Position numbers and translations under genes: made by a program
Part shown: one piece after another, positions 60,015-64,000 of the stretch
Numbering within the stretch: position 1 is the stretch's first letter
Layout: each line of letters begins with the position of its first letter
Assembly: GCA_011250595.1 (NCBI GenBank)
Contig: JAANMP010000003.1
Location: 1-64,000 of the forward strand
Reading direction: 5' to 3'
DNA from: Bacillus sp. MM2020_1
GTDB lineage: Bacteria > Bacillota > Bacilli > Bacillales > Cytobacillaceae
Length of the DNA: 64,000 bases
The notes under the pieces: generated by a model
Databases searched by the model: none
What the model saw: only the letters and a program-made list of their open reading frames with translations
What the model was told of the DNA's origin: nothing

Positions 60015-60030
60015 TGTGAATTATTTCACA
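60015..60030 (+). promoter_or_regulatory. Perfect Fnr/Crp-type box before the torD-dms operon
   Basis: TGTGA-ATTATT-TCACA exactly matches the Bacillus Fnr consensus TGTGA-N6-TCACA. Its centre is only 26 bp before the chosen ATG, too close for class II activation of a promoter with a normal leader. A half-site (TGTGA, 59909-59913) lies farther up. Confidence 0.72.
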
Positions 60031-60048
60031 AATAGGGAGAGAGAAGAG

Positions 60049-60726
60049 ATGACTACTACGACAACGACAGAAACAATACATATCCAATTACAGCCGTACT
60101 TTTTATCAAGAAAAAAATATTATCAGCTCCTTCATTTGCTATTTTCGGTACCCGACACGGGTGAGTTATTAGTAGAAATTCAAAATAATGGTAACTTGCA
60201 GGAATTAGAAGAAATTCATGATGGCGGAAAAATACTTCGTAATTTTTTTGAACATATGACAGCTGAACAAATCGACAGGGAGAATGAAGAATATCAACGC
60301 CTTTTTATTGGGCCGGGCCCGCTAGTAGCACCACCTTGGGAGTCTTATTATCGGAGTAGAGAGCACTTGCTATTTGAGGAATGGACTTATCAAATCAGGG
60401 AGCAATACCATCTTTTTGGTCTTCAATATAAAAACGAAAATAATGAGCCTGATGATCACTTATTACCCGAATTGGAATTTATGCTTTATCTTGTAGATTC
60501 ATGTTTACAAGAAACAAAGACTGATAGACTAGTGGAATTAATATCTAGCCAAATTCACTTTCTTGAAAACCATTTAACGATGTGGATTCCATATTTTTGT
60601 AAACGAATAATTGAACAGACAAATAGTCAGTTGTACCTCGGAGCATCCATGCTTCTTGAGGACTTATTAACTTTTGATTTGACCACTTTACTTGAAGTAA
60701 GGGAGGCATTACCTGATGTCAGATAA
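60049..60726 (+). CDS. TorD/DmsD family molybdoenzyme chaperone
   Basis: All-helical chaperone (225 residues) that guards the Tat signal and helps cofactor insertion of the reductase encoded next. The block YQRLFIGPGPLVAPPWESYYRS (about 85-106) is the TorD/DmsD hallmark, with LPELEFMLYL following. The start at 60049, after GGGAGAGAGAAGAG, is preferred over 60016. Overlaps the catalytic-subunit gene by 11 bp. Confidence 0.92.
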   Translation: MTTTTTTETIHIQLQPYFLSRKKYYQLLHLLFSVPDTGELLVEIQNNGNLQELEEIHDGGKILRNFFEHMTAEQIDRENEEYQRLFIGPGPLVAPPWESYYRSREHLLFEEWTYQIREQYHLFGLQYKNENNEPDDHLLPELEFMLYLVDSCLQETKTDRLVELISSQIHFLENHLTMWIPYFCKRIIEQTNSQLYLGASMLLEDLLTFDLTTLLEVREALPDVR

Positions 60727-63109
60727 GAATACCTTGAAGGATCTATTATCAAATAAAATGCAACGGCGTACATTTTTGAAATGGTCAGGAGCAATTGGAA
60801 TTCCTGTGATTGCCGGCGGCATTGGTACGAAGATGCTCGTCGATCAAAAAGAAGAGCCAAAGACAGCCAATGCCAAGGATACGGAGAAAATTATTTCAAC
60901 ATGCAGTATTAATAATTGTGGTGGCCGCTGTGTTATCAAAGCACATGTTAAAGATGGGATGGTCGTTCGAGTAAGTACCGATACACAAGAAAGCGGTGAT
61001 CTATCTACTCCACCACTTAGGGCATGTGTAAGGGGTAGAAATTACCGAAACATGCTATATGATCCAGATCGCTTAAAGTATCCTATGAAAAGGGTTGGGA
61101 AACGAGGTGAAGGGAAATTTAAAAGGATATCTTGGGAGGAAGCCATTGAAACGATTGCTTCTGAAGTGAAACGAATTGGTGATAAATATGGTCCAGAATC
61201 AAGATATGTAAACTATGCATCGGGCCAAAGTTGGGGATTGCATGGCGGGAAAAACGCAGCAAGAAAATTATTGTCTCTTACAGGTGGCTTTTTAAACTAT
61301 CGAAATGACTATAGTTCTGGAGCAGGAAATGTAGCGACGCCTTATACATATGGTACGAATAATACAGGCAGCAGCTTTGATTCCCTTTTACACTCAAAAT
61401 ACATTATTTTATGGGGCCAAAATCCTTCGGAAATGATCTTTTCAACTCCATACCGAGAATATTTAATGCAAGCAAAGAAAAACGGCGCTAAAATCATTGT
61501 CATAGATCCGCGATATACCGATACAGCCATTGCTTTTGCGGATGAATGGATTCCGATTCTTCCGACGACTGACAATGCGATGATGGATGCAATGGGTTAC
61601 GTTATCGTTAAAGAGAAATTACATGACCAAGCATTTCTGGATAAGTATTGTATTGGATTTGACGGAGACCATATGCCGGAGAGTGTAGCAAAGAGTGAAT
61701 CTTTAAAAAGCTATTTATTGGGCGAAAAAGATGGAATTGAGAAAACACCTGAATGGGCCGAGAGAATTTGCGGCGTCCCTGCGGGAAAAATTCGAGAAAT
61801 TGCACGGGAATATGCTAAATCAAAGCCGGCCGCACTCATTCAAGGCTGGGCAGCGCAGCGACAAGCATATGGAGAACAATTCATGCGTGGCGGGGCACAG
61901 CTTGCCTGCCTGACAGGAAATGTCGGTAAGTTAGGCGGTTGGGCTGCCGGAACCGGATATTGGAGCCGTTCGGACATTGTTTATCCATTTTTATATGAAA
62001 ACCCTGTTAAAGCTTCGATTCCATGCTTCCTTTGGACGAAGGCTGTTGAAAAAGGAACAGAAATGACAGCAGCGGATGGATTAGAAGGTACTGATAAATT
62101 AACGACTAACATCAAATTAATTTTCAATATGGCAGGAAATATGCTAGTTAATCAGCATGCTGATATCAATAAAACAACTAAGCTTCTTGAAGATGAAAGT
62201 AAAGTAGAGTTCATTGTAGTCAGTGATATTTTTATGACACCCAGTGCAAGGTATGCGGATATTTTGCTGCCGGGAACTACCTTCTTTGAGCGCTATGATA
62301 TTGGCGTCCCTTGGTGTTTTGGTGATTACGTCGTATTTGGTGATAAAACGATTGACCCGCTGTTTGAATGTCGTGATGAATATGATGTGTTCGCAGAAGT
62401 GGCAGATAAATTGGGGCTAAAGGAAAAATTTACTGAAGGTAAAACGACACTTGACCTTGTTAAAGAAAGTGTGGAGAGAACAAGGAAAGAGTTAACTCCT
62501 GATTTCCCTTCGTTTGAAGATTTCCGAAGAAACGGGGTTCATCATTTTAAATATGACTCACCACTTATCGGTTTTAAAGAGCAAATTGATGACCTTGAGA
62601 AACATCCGTTTGAAACTCCTTCAGGTAAAATTGAGTTATTTTCGAAGGCATTATGGGATATGAATCAGCAGGATGAAATTCCGGCGATTGCAAAATACAT
62701 TTCTTCCTGGGAAGGACCGCAAGACCCGATTATTAAGAAGTTTCCATTACAGCTTATCAGCTGGCATTATAAACGGAGATGTCACTCAACCTATGATAAT
62801 CAAGCGTGGCTCGAAGAAGCTGCCAAGCAAGAGATGTGGATGAACCCAAAAGATGCGGAGAAACGTGGAATAAAAGATAGTGACCGAGTTCAGGTATTTA
62901 ATGAGCGAGGCTCTATCCATATCGATGTAAAGGTGACTCCGAGAATCACTCCGGGCGTTGCAGGTATCCCTCAGGGAGCATGGTTCACGCCTGATAAAGA
63001 TGGGCTTGACCAACGAGGTTCTGTTAATGTGCTGACTTCACAACGGCCAACAGCCCTCGCCAAATCAAATCCACAACTAACGAACTTAGTTGAAGTGAAA
63101 AAAGCGTAG
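60716..63109 (+). CDS. dmsA: DMSO reductase-type molybdopterin catalytic subunit
   Basis: Large Mo-bisMGD oxidoreductase (797 residues). Tat signal RRTFLKWSGAIG (RR at 17-18). A [4Fe-4S] site is formed by CSINNCGGRC (Cys62, 67, 71) and the Cys of LRACVRG. The following body has WGQNPSEM, IVIDPRYTDTA, the DILLPGTTFFERYD block and a C-terminal cofactor domain (HYKRRCHSTYDNQAW). Best fit is DmsA-type (DMSO, TMAO or another S/N-oxide, or selenate); the acceptor cannot be proved. GGGAGG nine bases before the ATG. Confidence 0.93.
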   Translation: MSDKNTLKDLLSNKMQRRTFLKWSGAIGIPVIAGGIGTKMLVDQKEEPKTANAKDTEKIISTCSINNCGGRCVIKAHVKDGMVVRVSTDTQESGDLSTPPLRACVRGRNYRNMLYDPDRLKYPMKRVGKRGEGKFKRISWEEAIETIASEVKRIGDKYGPESRYVNYASGQSWGLHGGKNAARKLLSLTGGFLNYRNDYSSGAGNVATPYTYGTNNTGSSFDSLLHSKYIILWGQNPSEMIFSTPYREYLMQAKKNGAKIIVIDPRYTDTAIAFADEWIPILPTTDNAMMDAMGYVIVKEKLHDQAFLDKYCIGFDGDHMPESVAKSESLKSYLLGEKDGIEKTPEWAERICGVPAGKIREIAREYAKSKPAALIQGWAAQRQAYGEQFMRGGAQLACLTGNVGKLGGWAAGTGYWSRSDIVYPFLYENPVKASIPCFLWTKAVEKGTEMTAADGLEGTDKLTTNIKLIFNMAGNMLVNQHADINKTTKLLEDESKVEFIVVSDIFMTPSARYADILLPGTTFFERYDIGVPWCFGDYVVFGDKTIDPLFECRDEYDVFAEVADKLGLKEKFTEGKTTLDLVKESVERTRKELTPDFPSFEDFRRNGVHHFKYDSPLIGFKEQIDDLEKHPFETPSGKIELFSKALWDMNQQDEIPAIAKYISSWEGPQDPIIKKFPLQLISWHYKRRCHSTYDNQAWLEEAAKQEMWMNPKDAEKRGIKDSDRVQVFNERGSIHIDVKVTPRITPGVAGIPQGAWFTPDKDGLDQRGSVNVLTSQRPTALAKSNPQLTNLVEVKKA

Positions 63110-63121
63110 GGAGTGAGTAAG

Positions 63122-63709
63122 TTGGCACAGTTAGGATTTTATATTAACCAAAGCCTTTGTTCCGGGTGTAAAGCCTGTAGTGTGGCTTGTAAGGATAAAA
63201 ATAATCTCGATGTCGGAATTAATTTTCGAAGGGTATACACTTATGAAGAAGGAGCGTATATTCAGCAACCGACCAAGGGAATCGTCCATAACATCAAAGC
63301 CTATTATTTTTCGATTTCCTGCAATCATTGCACCAATCCGAAATGCCTGCCAATCTGCCCCACTGGAGCGATTGTGAAGAATAAAGAAACAGGTGTTGTT
63401 AGGATTGATCAAGATATTTGTCAAGGGGTTCAACTATGTGTAAAGGCATGTCCTTACGGAGCCCCACAATATAATCAGAAAGTCTTTAAATCAAATAAAT
63501 GTGATTTTTGTATTGATCTGCAGAAAAAGGGTGAGGATCCTGTTTGCGTATCGACTTGCCCAATGAGGGCAATTGAATTTGGACCTGTCGAAGAGTTACG
63601 AAAAAAGTATGGAAGTGTAAGTCAAATCAAAGGGATGCCAAGCAATTCAATTACCCATCCAAATATTGTGATAACTCCGCACAAAGATGCGAAAATGTCT
63701 AGTTCATGA
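63122..63709 (+). CDS. dmsB: DmsB-type iron-sulfur electron-transfer subunit
   Basis: Four-cluster ferredoxin subunit (195 residues) linking the catalytic subunit to the quinol side. Cys sets: CSGCKACSVAC (13-23), CNHCTNPKCLPIC, CQGVQLCVKAC (100-110) and CDFC...CVSTC. In the third set Val103 stands where the second Cys should be, so one cluster has only three local Cys. The TTG at 63122 follows GGGAGTG; 63113 is less likely. A DmsC membrane anchor is not in the window. Confidence 0.92.
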   Translation: MAQLGFYINQSLCSGCKACSVACKDKNNLDVGINFRRVYTYEEGAYIQQPTKGIVHNIKAYYFSISCNHCTNPKCLPICPTGAIVKNKETGVVRIDQDICQGVQLCVKACPYGAPQYNQKVFKSNKCDFCIDLQKKGEDPVCVSTCPMRAIEFGPVEELRKKYGSVSQIKGMPSNSITHPNIVITPHKDAKMSSS

Positions 63710-63735
63710 GGCGCGTAGAAAACAAGAAATATACT

Positions 63736-63778
63736 AGCTGCAGTACTAATTAGGATGATTCGGTCCTGCAGCTTTTTA
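63736..63778 (+). terminator. Terminator after dmsB
   Basis: AGCTGCAG / CTGCAGCT perfect 8-bp stem, 22-nt loop, TTTTATT tail. Confidence 0.75.
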
Positions 63779-63792
63779 TTGTAGGTGGTCAG

Positions 63793-64000
63793 ATGTCTCT
63801 TTTGGTAAAGTGGCTTGAAAGCATGCATGTAGATTTGAGAATTACCAATAAATGTTCACGAAACAGGAATGTTCGATCCACCTGTACCTTTTGCTTGGAA
63901 TCGTGTAATAGTGGGGCATTATCGATCAATCAGCAATCCATAGAAATAAATCAGTCACAATGTACATCATGTGGTGATTGTGTCATCTCCTGTCCGATGT
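63793..64000 (+). CDS. Ferredoxin-like Fe-S protein, 5' part only
   Basis: An ORF starting after TAGGTGG and running off the window (69 codons seen). It has a first set of Cys (NKCSRN, then CTFCLESC) and a second, canonical CTSCGDCVISCP set, so at least one [4Fe-4S] cluster. It begins MSLLVKWLESM without a signal peptide. Likely a further redox or maturation protein of the Dms locus; its identity needs the rest of the gene. Confidence 0.75.
   Translation, partial: MSLLVKWLESMHVDLRITNKCSRNRNVRSTCTFCLESCNSGALSINQQSIEINQSQCTSCGDCVISCPM

Noticed and set aside
1-64000. CRISPR arrays, rRNA and IS elements.
   Set aside because: No regularly spaced direct repeats, rRNA-like segments or transposase reading frames were noticed on either strand.

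Overview
The window comes from a low-GC, endospore-forming Bacillota, almost certainly a Bacillaceae member close to Bacillus/Neobacillus. Evidence: germination-receptor genes, Spo0M, a YjcZ-type peptide and spore-coat-like proteins; long blocks with Bacillus subtilis gene order (ypmQ-ypmR-ypmS; yodT-S-R-Q-P-kamA-yokU-yozE-yodN-yozD-yodL-deoD); B. subtilis-type Shine-Dalgarno sites, TTG/GTG starts, U-tailed terminators; and two intergenic repeat families that I recall from Bacillus genomes. No phage, IS element, CRISPR array, rRNA or complete tRNA was seen.

Layout. 1-11.2 kb: a tatC gene, then a translationally coupled [NiFe]-hydrogenase operon (small subunit, large subunit, cytochrome b, maturation protease, a Rieske-like all-cysteine protein, hypA-B-F-C-D-E). 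11.2-16.5 kb: an unidentified small protein, a DegV protein and a three-gene GerA-type germination receptor. 16.5-22.6 kb: ypmQRS, a DUF4397 protein, a long RsgA GTPase behind a leader-peptide attenuator, msrA-msrB and a DUF502 protein. 22.7-24.3 kb: a YjcZ peptide and a Ktr/Trk K+ channel. 24.5-32.9 kb: a lysine/beta-lysine catabolic cluster, with a sigma-54 activator gene inserted before kamA and a near-perfect -24/-12 promoter in front of kamA. 33-37 kb: small sporulation-era genes, a Ser/Thr kinase with a tiny basic peptide and Spo0M, and yodL behind Spo0A-like boxes. 37-46 kb: a repeat element, deoD, copA-copZ with a CsoR-like operator, a Ctp protease, a COG0523 GTPase and several surface proteins. 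46-54.7 kb: an SDR protein lacking its catalytic Tyr and Ser, a GNAT, an amidohydrolase, a YxlEFG-like ABC transporter, a patatin and dapF. 54.7-57.5 kb: the ligD/ku end-joining pair. 57.6-64 kb: nucleoside hydrolase, cold-shock genes, and an anaerobic DMSO-reductase-type locus (TorD, DmsA, DmsB, start of another Fe-S protein) with an Fnr-type box.

How it fits together. The hydrogenase would feed electrons from H2 through cytochrome b to the quinone pool, and the Dms-like enzyme is a possible anaerobic sink. Both are Tat substrates. The lysine cluster turns lysine into acetylated beta-lysine and then CoA esters under a dedicated enhancer-binding protein. The clearest candidates for new biology are the rsgA attenuator (19503-19742), the Rieske-like protein in the hydrogenase operon, the DmsB missing one cluster cysteine, the divergent SDR, and the peptide-kinase-Spo0M unit.
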